A stretch of DNA of 64,000 bases, from NCBI GenBank assembly GCA_030549775.1, contig CM060172.1, positions 59,980,023 through 60,044,022 on the forward strand, read 5' to 3'. Positions 1 to 13,000 of this stretch are shown one piece after another. Each line of letters begins with the position of its first letter. The stretch's first letter is position 1. A model generated the notes under the pieces. The model did not search any database. It worked only from the letters and a program-made list of their open reading frames with translations, and had not been told where the DNA came from. Source of the stretch: Tamarix chinensis (lineage: Eukaryota > Streptophyta > Magnoliopsida > Caryophyllales > Tamaricaceae). Made by a program: the position numbers and the translations under genes.

Positions 1-1122
1 CACTTTCATGATTAGTATTTTTCCTTTCTTTAATCAGTACAACAAATCTATTTATTTGCCTCGGATGGGAGATCAAGAACCCGGGACACAAAGGTACACC
101 GGTCGTACCAGTGCATACAAGCTACTCAGTACCTTTCAACCATGAACCCAGGGATGCAAAGGTACCTTGGTCGTACTGGTGCATAAAGCTACTTAGTACC
201 CTACCGACAAGGACACCTAATCCATAAGTATGCATACCCCCTAACTAGGTCCGTAGATCTAGATAGAGTAAGATATAGGGCCTGGCTGGGGCACAAAGGC
301 ATACCAGCAAATACCAGAATAATCGTGGGCTAAACTACGTCTTTAGGGTAGCGACCCCTAAAGAGCCACCATTATCGATCTCGGGGTCTTTCACTTTAAG
401 TATTAGTGTCTTAATTCAAGTGATCACAAAACGCACCTAACCACTATTATATGCTGGTGGATTGGTCTCCAGGGCAGATCGCTCCTGGCCACTATTATGC
501 CGGTGGATCGGTCTGGCCCCGACTCTCATGGTGTTTCACTGTAATTATATAGTAGCTTTCCCATAATTCATTGGCAACATAATGTTTGGTTTGTTGAGCT
601 TGGGATCCCCCACTATTATAGCTGGTGGATCGGTCACTTATAATAGGGCAGAACGCACTTGACCACTATTATATGCCCGTGGATCGGTCTCCAGGGCACC
701 CCGGTACTTGGCCACTATTATGCCGGTGGATCGGTCTGGGCCGAGAGTCGAACCTAAACTTGGCTTGGGGGTCGAGAGTGATTGGCCGGGCTCTATCTTA
801 CTTTTGCGATGTATCATTTTACTTTGTCGTACTATGTTGATGTAATCGAAAAACTTATTTAACTACTCTTTTGGTTGTAATCCTAAACCACACTCTGATT
901 TCTGTATGACAGGTGTTTTATTAATGACTTGTGTTGTTATTAATGACTTGTGGTTGATGTTGACCTTGTTTAGCCTTAGCACTTAGTACTGGAACGGTAG
1001 GAGTGAACCGATCTGGTACTAAGTGTGGCGGTAATGCCCCCGAGTTTACGGTTTTGTCATTTCACGTTCTTAAACCTTTTATTAAAATGAAAATTTTCAG
1101 TAGTAAATTTGGGGGTGTTACA
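1..1122 (+). repeat. LTR-type repeat, 3' end, internally rearranged
   Basis: The block ends in GGGGGTGTTACA at 1122, a typical Ty3/gypsy LTR end, and its last 280 bases or so match 60985-61245 in the same direction (shared stretch around TAGCCTTAGCACTT and GGTACTAAGTGTGGCGGTA). Bases 1-420 are instead the reverse complement of about 59760-60180. Bases 430-790 carry copies of a CCACTATTAT...CCGGTGGATCGGTC module, which in the copy at 60200-60600 lies on the other strand. An inversion junction therefore falls near 790-840. The left end lies outside the window. No coding sequence was seen. Confidence 0.6.
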
Positions 1123-2014
1123 GCTTGAACACCAGTGGGTAACCACCAACACCACTAATATCCTGATCATCCAAAACAAACCACCAAAAAATATGGATGT
1201 ATCAAAGACTAATGAATAATTAATTCCTCGAATTTAAACTTTTGGAAGAGTGTAATACCCCACATTTTTTGCAAAATAGTTGAATGAGAATTTCCCCAAA
1301 ATTTGGGCCTTTGATTTTGATTTAATGTTATGTTTTGGTTTGGGATAAAATTTATTTTTAAATCATGTTGAGAAATGGAGTTTATCGAGTTTTAGCAGGT
1401 AAACCAATCAACTGGTTGGTTATTTCAGCCAATTTGGATTTCTCGGCTAAATTGATCAACTGGTTGGAGGAAATTGATCGATATTGGTAGAATAGTTGAC
1501 TGGTAGACCTAAACCCATCAACTGGTTTGTTGAGCTGATCATGTTTTTTGAGCTTTATTTTTTTTTTGAAAAATCCCTTACACTAAAATAAAACCTGACC
1601 AGCCCATGCAAATTTGTTCCTAAGAGATTCCTAACCATTTTTATAATGTATTTAACCCAGAATATAGCATGGATTCGATATGGAGATCGATTGGGAAAAT
1701 TGAGGGGGAGAGATGACCTTAGTATTGTCTTCTTCCTCCTCTCTCCTCTACACGATTCTAAGATCAAATGCTTCGATCTCAGACACACTTTTGAGTAGTT
1801 GGAAGATTTTTCCATGTTGGCTTTCAATTACTCCATTTGTGAATGCTGATTCTGGTTTAGTTGACTTGAATTCTCCAAAGACACCATTTGAGATATAGAG
1901 AATAGGTCAGCAAATCCTAGACAAAATATGTTTGTTCTGATTGAATTCAAATGGTCAATGGTAGGGTTTCAAGTCGATTTTTGAACCCTCATTGTTTTCC
2001 TTCGATTAGTTGGA

Positions 2015-2023
2015 TATAAATAG
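2015..2023 (+). promoter_or_regulatory. Putative TATA box of the LTR-like unit
   Basis: TATAAATAG sits about 765 bases inside the unit, upstream of a CT-rich leader-like stretch. This is the position expected for an LTR U3/R boundary. Inferred from sequence only. Confidence 0.4.
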
Positions 2024-3339
2024 CCCTAATCATCCTTGTTATGCAGCTTTCTTTCATCCATCATATTTTCTAAGTCTAGTATCCACCTTCCTTCTCCCCA
2101 CACTTCGAGTATTCCCAGTCAATCTTCTTACACTCTCTTGATCCTGTCTCTAGCTCTTTCTTATTTCAAGTGCTAAGCAAGGCAGGGCTAGATTTTAGGA
2201 AAAAGGTTATGTAGTTCAGTTTAGCTCTTTCCCTGTTTTTGCCTTAAGTTGGTATGTCCTTATTCTTTTCTATTTTTAAGTTCAAAATTTAATAAGGTTT
2301 TGATGTGATTTATGAGTTTAAGATTTTAGTTTTAAGGTTTCAAAGCTGAGATTTCCCACAATTATAATTTTTGGTTTTTAAGGGGATTTTTCCTGCATCA
2401 AGCAAGTGATTCTTGCATCTAAAATGTTTGGTAAGTATTCCTACATGTTAGGTGTTACCTTTAGTTGATTTATACTCGTTATCATGAAAGAATGCAGTTG
2501 CATATATGACTCGAGTGATTAGATGACATGATTTGAGTAAAAAGAATGAAAACGAGTAAAAGTAGGCTATGGTGATTCCATGTTGAGAAATGTATGTTAA
2601 CTTAGTTGGAAATGTGTTAGTTGATGTTTGTGCATGTTTTAATATGGTTAAGAATGATGTATGTATAAGAATCTACATGAAATTTAATGGTTGATGCTAT
2701 GTTAGGGCGAATTGATCTATTAGTTGAGCTAGACCGATCGACTGGTTCGACCGGTTTATTTGATTTGCTTCTCTTGGTTTGGTTATGCTTTGAGGTTATG
2801 TTTGGGAATATACCATGATTATTAGTGATATAATATACAAGTTTTTATCATGGATTATTAGCCTAATGATAGGATTAAAATGGACCATAACTTAGGGTAT
2901 ACACTATGAGTAATGTAAAGGCTATTTGAGTATTTCACTTATGACAAGCGGTAGTATTGAGATAAGAGTAATGAAAGTTAGTATGGGCTGGAAAAAAATA
3001 ATATGGTGGTTATGAATAGCATTGGCCAAAGACAAATGGAAAACCCACATGTTACGAATAAAATAATGAAAATGGAAAGAAAATGATTAATATGGATTAA
3101 CATGGGAAGTTGACTTGCTCGCTTTGTACGAGCCTTGTATGATTACCCATCCTTATGAATAAAATACTAATTACGTAAAGCGAAAGAAATTAGAGTTGAG
3201 TATGGGTCTAGGTTACCCGATCTTCAATTAGCTATCGGGGATTAGTTTACCTTTTGACGAGATCCTAAGAAGTGCATTACCTACTCTAGACACTGATGGT
3301 GTACTAGGGGGTATCAGTACTAAAGGGTTTGGTTACCAA

Positions 3340-3475
3340 GGTGGTTGACTTTGGCCTAGACTTATATTCCTATTGGTTGGCTTCGGTCTGGACTTATGTC
3401 CATTCTGGTGATTGGCTTCGGCCTATACTTATATCCACTTGGTGATTGGCTTTGACCCAGAATTTATATCCCTTA
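3340..3475 (+). repeat. Degenerate 33-bp tandem repeat (4 units)
   Basis: Four successive units, each with a TTGGCTTCGGCCTAGACTTA-like core, start near 3344, 3376, 3410 and 3444. They lie inside the LTR-like unit and are probably part of its U5/R region. Confidence 0.55.
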
Positions 3476-4515
3476 TTTGGATAGGTTTCCATGGTATGTG
3501 AAACCATAGGAGTGGTGCACAGTCCATCACTCGACGATAATAAAATATGGATAATAAGTAATTGGTTGATAAGTTATGAATGATGACCAAGGGAATGATT
3601 AATACTTGGTTAAGAATGGCAGTAATGTTATGATTGATTGAAAATGAATAAAAACTTGTTTATACACTTGGCTAATAGTGAAAATGACTAATTAGTTATG
3701 GAATGGAATATTGATTAAATGATTGACATGCCTCATGAATGGATAAGTAAATAGTATAACCTAAAGAATTGGGTAACTGGAAATAAACCCTAGAGGTTTA
3801 TTAGATTCTCTCTGCTATTACATGTGCGAGTGTTCTTGTGATGATGATGTGACACCAATCATGATATATTCTATTTCATTTAGATTGCATAATAGCATGT
3901 CTCTATATACCTTTACCTTCCTATACTTATATATATGGCCTTATCATGATGAATGTTGTTTTCTATATCCATGCATGATAAGTTGGTATACTTGTCTTAC
4001 ATTAAGGGAGCAACTTGGATTAATCAGTGCGTAGCATATTGATGTGCCCATTTTATCGGTTACATGCCCATTCCTATGAGCAAATGACCATGTGCAAGTC
4101 TTTGGGGATGGTCAGTAAAGGGCTTACCTTAGTTGGGTTGGAGCTTGAGAGCAAGGATATCCGAAAGGTTTTGGTGGAGTCTGTGGTAGAACAAGGTATT
4201 AAATTGGGTATCATGCCCTAATTATGTTATTATAGCCCCATAATTTATTCACATATGTTTTTGTAATGATTTGATCAGAACCCTTCAAGGTCCCCCGATG
4301 TAAACACTCTTCGAATTTATTTAATTAAATTATTATTTTGTGCACTCTATTACTTTAAGTGTTTTTGTTAGTTTAACCTTGTATCTGATATGGATTAGGT
4401 GGAAATCATCTATCTTATGTTGGGTACAGTGGTAACACTCCGTTTTTCCTAGGTGTTTTTTTGCTTTCGTAATTATTTTAACTAAATTGTTCAGTAGTGA
4501 AAAATGGGGGTGTAG

Positions 4516-7500
4516 AAAGCCAAGGGATTATAAGAAAGATTCCCTTTTCTAGTTTGAATGGTAATTCAAAACAAAACAAACAAATAACACACGCATTAAA
4601 GAACCTTTAAAAGCATGCACATTAAACATACTAGTTATATGACAAAACAACCTATGCCCAAACATAACAAAAGTTGCACACACTATCAACGAAGCGCCCA
4701 CAACGTTACCATTGTTACTAGTTCCCAAAAGGGCACCAATCCTTCTGTCAACATCCTAATTTGATGGGATCTATGTTGTAGAAGTGTTGTTGTAAACCTG
4801 CTTAGCTTAATCCATTTGTTCCTCTGGAAGTTGAGCCGTTCATATTGAATTCCTTCCTTATCCGAATGTTTGGTAAGTTCGGCCTCCTACCCCTCAATCA
4901 TGCCCAATTTGGTTTTGATGGCATGACACTTTACCTTCCAATGCAGGGCATTGACATGTAGATATTAAATTTGTGCTTTCCAATACTTGATTTGCCATTT
5001 TAAGTCAACACTCCTTGAGTTATAGTGGGTCTCTTTCAAACCCCGAGTTGTGTTAGACAAGTGATAAGATGTGTGATCATCCTTGAAAGATTGATTGGTA
5101 TAGGTTAATTACTAGTGAAGACTCTACTGGTAGCCTTTCATACCCTTCACCTTGTACTCTAAGGAAGTACCAAATTCTTGGAGGATATTTGCACATACTT
5201 AAGTATGGTGCCTTCTAGCAGCACCATTAAGTTTAAAGCTAATAAAGCTCGCTCCACAACCTATAGGGATAATTCCTCATAGTATTTAAGTAAAATGCAC
5301 ACAATTGATGTAAAGTCTACACAATCCACATGCAATATATCTTAATTTTCACTACCTCAAAGAGCTACCCACCAAAGAATTTAGTTACTAAAAGATTTTT
5401 ATCTAGGAGAATCAATCTTCCCATTCAACCACTAAAGATACGAAGCCCTTCAAAGGCAAAAGCTCCTTTTAGGAGCCCTAACTCATCTTTTGACTCGTAT
5501 GTTAGTTCATATGTCGTTATACTCTTGTGCGTGGGCCTCCTAACATGGGATAAAGGGGCTTTATCCCCCTAAATCCTCCTCCTCATCCACCTCAATCACT
5601 GCTCCATTTGTCAGTGTCATTTTCTAAGCTTGACCATATACATCCTTGATATTAGATCCTGAATCGCTAGAGTGAGTACTCATAGAAACAATCACATCCT
5701 TGTGATGCCCGTCCCACTCTCTCCTCTAATTGGAGAGGCCACATCTCAATATCAAATGGAAGGATATACATCACTCGTAGTAGTGAGAGAAGCTCATCCA
5801 TCCATTTATGATGTAAGAGGAGTTATTTTATTTCCTTATAAAATGCCCATGTTGTGTGTATCTACTTCTTCTTTTATAGTGGCTAGATGCCTAAGTCTAT
5901 CCCCATTATTAATCAAACTAGAGGTGATCCTGATGGTACCATGCATAATAGTGTGAACCAACATTAGTGCTCTTTGTAACATCCTCATTTTTCTCAACTG
6001 ATTTATTATTATTATTTTGAAATAGCAGTGTAGAAGCTGAGACAATAAATGGGTGATGCTACCGTGAAATTTATAATGAGGTGAGGTGTGCGTGTTCACC
6101 TAACCAGTGACAAATGTAAGGATGTGCATGAAGATAACTAAAAGTTCTTTAGGATCAGTAAAATCTAACAATCCTAGGCAGAATCGCAAGATTCTACAAA
6201 ATGTTATAATTTTGTTTATATATTTACCTTAGAATCTATTTTATCCATTATGTACGTTACAATTCTTGTAACATTTTTAATCTTTAGCCTTGTTATTTGC
6301 TACATGCTATACCTTGAACCCCACATGTCATGAAGTAAGTATAAGAGAGATATCACTAAGACGGTGACAACCGATTGTTAAGGGACAATTCCTATGAAGG
6401 AGTAGAAACATTATGTAAAGAGTAAAATGAAGATATTAAATTTTATGTGTGCATGCAAATTAGACTATTTTATTATCTTTATATGTTTGAATTTTAAAAT
6501 CCATCGTGATATTTTTTAGACTATCTCAAATGATTGAAGATACTTTCCACTTCTCTTGGTGTTTCCTCGTGACCATCAACCTTTTATGTTCTTTTTGTGA
6601 TTTTAGTAAGCTAACAATGTGCATATAAAACACAATAAGTCATATATTTTCTACAACCCTAATTATAATTCTAACTCGATGATGACTTATTGACATTGTT
6701 AATTTTCATCATATCATTCAAATTTAATACTTTGTATTGCTTGTTAGTTGTTATACCTATATTAGTGATTACATGTGATCTTTGAATATTCTTTTTAGTG
6801 CTCGTTACCTTCAACTATGGTATTTTATATCATACAAATATACCAAAGTCATATATTTATGGTATTTTATATCATACAAATATACTAGGGTCATATATTT
6901 ATGATATTCACAGGATAGTAGGATCTTATGATTTGATTCAAATGGGTCCTACCGATTATAGGTAGAATCTACTTCTAATAACTCTATATAGTTCATTATT
7001 CACAAATTATAACAGAGAAATAATAATAATTTTACCATAGGACAATGCCATAATTGTTCAATGTTAAAACTAGCATTAATAGTTATGTCCAAGGACTTAT
7101 TGAGTGGTAAAGTATATCATAAGTAGCATAAATGTTAGGAACAATATGCATCACAAACTAGGACTACAAGGTTCAATAAATTTAGAGGCCTCATTTTTTT
7201 ATTCATAAAGAGTCTAAGAAGTAAAGTATAAATCACCATATAGGTGTGTGATACCATAAAAGTGTTATAATAATGAGATAGAGGATAAATATTCGAATAT
7301 AAGGGTTAGGAATCATAAACAAGCATGAATAGAAGGTTGATAACAAAATGTTTAAATTTAGGTTGGTTTGGTTAGGTAAACAACCCGGTCTTGCGTTTTG
7401 GCCAATCTGAACACAAAATTAGCAAATAATTTGTCCAACAATCGGTAATTAGAGTTAAATTATCTATATATTTTATTAAACTAATGAATCCACCAGTCTA

Positions 7501-8260
7501 ATTAATTCAATTCGGCCATTTTGAACTTATGATTCAATTATTAAACAATGAACTTTTGACAATTATTTCAACATGCTATATATGCGGGTTTGTATGAATT
7601 GGCCCTAATTGAATAAACAATTTCAAATATTGATCTCAATCAAACATATTAGCATATTATTCAATCCAAAAGTCAAAAAAAGTTCATATTTATGTTTCAG
7701 TCCAAATCTAGTTTGGTATGACCCTAAAACCTTTAATATCTTACTAAAAAGATACATGTTTGTAATAAATATATGTATTTTTTTCGTATTTCGACTTGGT
7801 TCGGTCTAATATTGATTTTTATAGTTTAATTTTTAGTAATACCTTTGAAAATTTCTAATGCTTAATCAAATTTTATTGTGAATTAGTTTCATTCGGTCTG
7901 AGATGATTATGGATCGATAAACATCCCTAGATATATATATTATCTTAATTTATTTAAATTCAAATTATTAATTTTTTGAAATTGCGTCTTAACTCATGGA
8001 CCATGGTTAATAAACATTTGATCTATATATTTTAAATGCAGGTAATTGGAATTGATAAATGGATACTAAAGGTTTGTTATCTATATTCATATCAGTTTAG
8101 ATCATAAAATAATTAGAAAAAAATCAATAATTATAAAATAAATATAAAATTAATGATCAGTAATAATTATTGGCAAAACAGTGGTAACATAAGAATAATA
8201 ATTCATTGAATGTTTTAATTGTGATAAGATTGGATCGTATTAATTATGGAGCTAAGGAGG
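4516..8260. other. AT-rich intergenic DNA without a gene
   Basis: Only short random ORFs (under 100 codons) occur, none with a recognisable domain. The one ordered structure is a 42-bp tandem duplication at 6817-6905. GC content rises just before the YTH gene leader at about 8250. Confidence 0.6.
6817..6905 (+). repeat. 42-bp tandem repeat, 2.1 copies
   Basis: Units begin with ATGGTATTTTATATCATACA at 6817 and 6859, and a third starts at 6901 (ATGATATTC). The copies differ at a few positions. Confidence 0.8.
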
Positions 8261-8329
8261 CCTGGGCCGCATAGAAAAGGCCCAACAGGCTCTTGGTCAA
8301 TAAGCAGATTGCAGCGTCCACGTCGGCCC

Positions 8330-8948
8330 CCCCGGTCTACCTCTCAGCATCCTCTGTTCTTGAGATGACTTCGTAACCGAGTAAAGTCGGAGAAAGGCGA
8401 AGAACAGGAACGGTCGGAGGTGTTTATCCACAGCAGCGGGGGCGACAGAGGAGATACCAGGGAAAGGCTCATGAATTCAGATCGCGCGATATTGATTGCC
8501 TAAGTTTGTTGATACGCTTTATTCGGCGCTTTGTATTAGTTAGTGTTCTTAAGATTTGATTGTTGGTGGTGATCATTTTCATCAGAGGTTAGGACTTCAA
8601 TTTCGGGGCGCCTGTTTCCAATTAATTCGTAGAAGGCAGATCAATGGTGAGACAAGATCCCTTCCCCTGGTTCTGTTAATTGATATATTCACTGCCAGGA
8701 TTGGTCGACTAGGGTTTGGAGTGGTCTGGTATTTAGTCAACTGTTTTGGTGAAAGAGGCGTATTGCTTTGTGTCTCTGATAGGATAGGCATTTGTTTGTT
8801 TTGCTTTGCCCTATGGTAATCGGCAGTTATTTATTTGGTTTCAGTTGTGGAGCCACAGAGATAGAAGCAACTGTCTTCTTCGTTAAGCCATTGATACCGG
8901 CATTATAGGGAGTTTATCCTTCAGGGCACATGGAAGTCTCACGTGAGG
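8330..8948 (+). promoter_or_regulatory. Probable 5' leader exons of the YTH gene
   Basis: GC-rich DNA starts at about 8260. A likely first leader exon ends at 8646 (ATG|GTGAGA), and a second may span 8845-8948 (TTTCAG before it, GTAAGA after it). Short ORFs begin at 8471 (10 codons) and at 8930. The latter, spliced into the exon at 9934, ends after 10 codons. Splice sites are read by eye and no transcript data are available; the first exon's start is a guess. Confidence 0.45.
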
Positions 8949-9432
8949 GTAAGATATGATGTACTGCTAAATAGTACTACTTTTTTGGTTGTATAGAGAT
9001 TTTACTGTCCGATTTTGAATATATCGATTTATAATATTCCTGTTGGATAGTAACTGTTGCGAAAGTAGCTTGTGATCTTAGGGCAATATCGTAGATGACT
9101 GATTAGTATGTGTACATTCTGGCTTATCAAAAATCTGCCAGTGGGATTTTATGTTGATAGGTAGGTACTTTATGAGATTGTCATATCTCTAGGCCCTAGC
9201 CACATTTTTTTTTTCTAAATTCTAGCAGAGTATAGTACAGAAAGAATTAAAGAAGGAACTGAATGAACTTGTTGATCTACCCGCTCTCGACTTCTCACAC
9301 TGTTCCTTTTGTTTTCATGGAAATTACAATATGCTAAACGTTGTAGAGGAGTAGAATTAAGAGGGGAGGAAGACTTGAGTGGAGAAAATTTGGAGGGATA
9401 AATTGCAGTCAAATTTGGTTATCAATCACATC

Positions 9433-9697
9433 TAGGGTTGTAAATGTGCCAACTTGCAAGTTACTTGGTTCGGCTCATTCATTTAGCTAAACAAGCCGAG
9501 TTCGAGCATCACTTTCAAGTTCGTTTGTTAAACAAGCTGAGCCTGAACTCACAAAAGTTCTGCTCAACTCATTTAAAGTTTAGGCTCATGAGCTTGATTT
9601 GTTAAAATCTCGGTTTGGCTTGTTTGTTTAGTTAAATAAGCCAAGCCTAAACCCGGGGGCGATGGGCCCGACCCGACGTAACTCATTTACAGCTCTA
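9433..9697. mobile_element. hAT-like non-autonomous element, family A
   Basis: The 265-bp element begins TAGGGTTGTAAATG and ends CATTTACAGCTCTA, imperfect terminal inverted repeats. An exact 8-bp target-site duplication, ATCACATC, flanks it at 9425-9432 and 9698-9705. Eight-bp duplications are the mark of hAT transposition. It has no ORF. It lies in the putative leader intron (8949-9933) of the YTH gene. A relative is at 46789-46974. Confidence 0.85.
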
Positions 9698-9966
9698 ATC
9701 ACATCTAAGTCAATTCTATCCATATACATACTATTACCAGAATACTAAATCTATTAAAATGCTAACCCAGATGAGTAGAACAGAGTAATTTCTTTAGAAA
9801 AATATTATCATACTATATTAATACTTCTGCCGAAAGTAGTTTTTTTCTACGACTCTATTACTGGTTTTGTTGTTATTGGAGAACTGTATTTTATTTTCTT
9901 TTTAATCATTTTATCTTTTCTTCTGGTTTCCAGTTCTTATCTGGTGAGGGCATCAAAATATCTGTG

Positions 9967-10002
9967 ATGCAGAAAATAACGTTTAGGAGGAAGACAATAT
10001 GA
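9967..10002 (+). CDS. Upstream ORF overlapping the YTH start codon
   Basis: An 11-codon ORF starts at 9967 in the last leader exon. Its TGA stop (10000-10002) overlaps the main ATG (9999) in an ATGA arrangement, so a ribosome ending the upstream ORF would sit on the YTH start. Translation is inferred, not shown; overlapping uORFs are known in plants to lower or couple main-ORF translation. Confidence 0.4.
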   Translation: MQKITFRRKTI

Positions 10003-13000
10003 TGAATCAGGTATTACCTTTTGCCCCCTCAAATGTTTTCTTAAGTTTACTATCATTAAATTCAGATTTATTGGATTGGGTAATGATCAGGCGTTAGCCT
10101 TTCATACTGTAATATATTTATCAGCAACTTCCGCCAAAAGATGAAAGGGTTGTTTCTGCCAGTCCTCCCCCTGACACAGCCATCGTAGGACCTTCAAGGG
10201 GTGTTAGAGATCAATCTGGTCCTTCAGATTCTATCGTGGACAGCAGTGCAGTTTATCCTGTCAATACTTATGGCTCTTTGGACCAAACGTATTACTATGG
10301 AGGTAGGCTTCTTTGTCCAGTCTTTACTTTCTATTATTCTATATAGGTATTGTAGAATTCTCAAATGGCTCGGAAATTTTGGATTCTTCTTTTGTTTTGA
10401 TTAGTTGGAATCCTTAAGGGTCTATTTGATCTCGCAAAACTTCAAAAAATTGAATGGAAATATGTAAATATTTCTGGTCAATAAGAAAATATGGTGGAGC
10501 AAAGGTCAAAATACAAATGCTAAAATAAATAAATAATATTTTCCACTCAAAAACATTGGGAAAGTTAACAGAAGTGTGGAAATCTTAGTCGGATTCCTGA
10601 CCTTTACTCCTTCAACCTTCATTCCTTCCTTTTTGCCCCAGAAGTGTGGAAATATCAGTTGGTGATGTGATCTCACATCGAAAACGGAGGGGATCAGTTC
10701 ATATGGGGGTCAACCGTCCACTATTGAGCTAGCTTTTGGGTGGAGTTAGCGCTTTTTTTGGGTGATTACACCTGGGGCCTCCCGAGCGATTAGTCTTTGA
10801 GGTCCATATTAGCAGATCTCCAGGTAGGTCCTGTTTGGCATAACAATATCTAATTGTTAGGCAGGATCCATATCAGTTGGACTCCCAACCTTTACTCCAA
10901 CCTTCATTCCTTCCTCTTTGCCCCTCTTCTAACCTTCATTGCTTCCTCTTTACTGCTCGTCAACATCCTTTCCTTCCTGGTTTTCTCTGTTATTCATCCC
11001 CTTATTTGGTTTGAATTTGATCGCTGTCCTCCCATGGCCCATTTTCAACTCTTCCTCTCCTATCGCACGTCGTTCTTTTTATCCCTTCTTGACTATTGGT
11101 CCATTGAAGAGAGATTGATAGTGTGACAGTAAGAAGCAAGAAAGTGGGAAGATATATGAATGCTTTGAACAAATGGAAGTTTGAAGATAACAATTCAGAC
11201 ATTGACGGTCAAATTTCAACTTAACAGAGTAGCTTTGTTCATTGCAGGACCTCTTGCTAGACCACAGCTAGTTGATCTGCACAATAAGTGTACAAATAAA
11301 TCTCCCTTTATAATTCCTTGTCTTTTTTTCAGTCTAGTATCGTTGATTTTTGATTTATTTTCTTAGCCTTGCTCTTGCCCAACTGATTGGATTTCTGTTT
11401 TGAGGTATCAACTTTTGCACTATCATATAGCTATAGTATTTTCATGATTTGACTAATCAGCCCTAGACATGTTTTGGAGATGGGGAAAAATGTGGGCCAG
11501 TATTTGTGCTGTCAATCTGTATTCTCTTGAAAAATTAGCTTCTATAAAAAAAATAAAAAGAAGCTCCTCATTCATGTTAAAGAGCTAATGATCACTTGAA
11601 GAGATATTGTATTTAAATATGTAGGTGTGTATCACCGATATTTGTTTCCATGCCACAAATCCAATTGAAGTTTAAATAAAACTATTGATTCAATAAATAT
11701 AATAAAAATAAATGCATATTAATTAAAATTAAAATAACTTTATCTTGCCCAACTTATACAACTTTAATCCAAAATCCAGTCAACTTAAATCTAACTAATT
11801 AAACTCTAATATGGTTTTGCTCCCTCCCCATCATTTCTTTCTCAGCCATATCTCTACCCCTTTCTTCTTTTATGATTGTAATTATTATTATTTATTTAAA
11901 AAATAAATGAGCTCAATTGCTCAAGTTTTAAATTCCCTTCTTTCATGTCACATCCACTTGATCCCATTGCTCCTTCCTCTCCACTGAAAATCCCACCCTC
12001 CCCTTTTCCGAGCATTTTCCCCTTTTGTCCGTCTCTCTTCACACTACCATTCTCTTCCCATGCCAGTATCAGACCTGATATTCCACTTTTTGATATCCAT
12101 TTATTTCCCTCTTTCTATTTTGTGCCTCATCTCCTCCCCTTCCACGTCCCCTGGCCCTGGTCACTCCTTTCTCGGGTTCCTTCTGTCTTCCCTTTTCTCT
12201 CTAGAAGAAGAGTAAAAAATAATTGTCTTGAAGACAAAAATGATGTTTGTTGAAGTGTTGAATTGAACTCCTCATTATTGTTGCGTCCAAGACAAAATTA
12301 CAAACATGCCTTAGTTAAAGAGAATTAAGTTGAAAGATAGAGGGCAAAGTAGGTTGTTCAATGCGTTATACAAATCTGAATCAGGTTTTTGAGAACTGAC
12401 TGGTTCTGGTTTTCTAATAAACCAAATGGTTTGGCTGGTTTCAGTTGGTTTGAATACGTAGCTGGCTCCGGACCAGCAGTTCATTGGTTTCCTGGTTGAG
12501 CTATGCGGTTTGATTTGTTTTTTAAAACTATGGTCCGACTGCTAATCAGCATTATGTCTGTTTTTTGCTACTATGGTCTGAATGCTTGACTCTCTCTTGA
12601 TTACTGATGATATCTTAGAGATAGGTTGGACTGCTTTATTAATTGAGTTCAGTATGCTATTTCATGCCCTGCTTTTTCAATGTCCTACGCTTGTTCTTTC
12701 CAGCTTCCTCAGCTAATTTCTGTTGTCTTTCTTCACCCCACAATGCTTCAGGATGAAGAGTGTTTCATTTTGCTGGGGAGAGGAGTTGTTCTCCACACTA
12801 TTAATGTTGTTGTTTTTTTGTAAAAAACCATACATCGGTAGTTGCATAATTTGGTCTAGTAATTTCTTTTTTATTGTAAAGACCCTGTTAGTTTTTGTAG
12901 TATTTTATTTCCTTATGCAAAACATAAAGCAAACAGGACTGCAACTTGCATATGTCATAGCCAGAGCTAGATCTTGGGTTTGTAGAATCTATCTATTTAG

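Larger units (their letters stand above)
1251..4515 (+). repeat. LTR-like unit (about 3.3 kb), possible solo LTR
   Basis: It starts TGTAATACCCC and ends near GGGGGTGTAG, the general pattern of the other LTR-like units here. A TATA motif (TATAAATAG, 2015-2023) is followed by a pyrimidine-rich stretch, as expected for an LTR promoter and leader. ATCAACTGGTTG-like motifs recur at 1395-1525, and a degenerate repeat of about 33 bp (TTGGCTTCGGCC-type) runs four times at 3340-3475. No internal domain is adjacent, and no clear target-site duplication is seen (AAGAG before the start; the 3' edge is degraded). No gene of its own. Confidence 0.5.

Noticed and set aside
1251..4515. Target-site duplication AAGAG for the LTR-like unit
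   Set aside because: The 3' flank (AAAGC/CCAAG) does not match, so no duplication is claimed.
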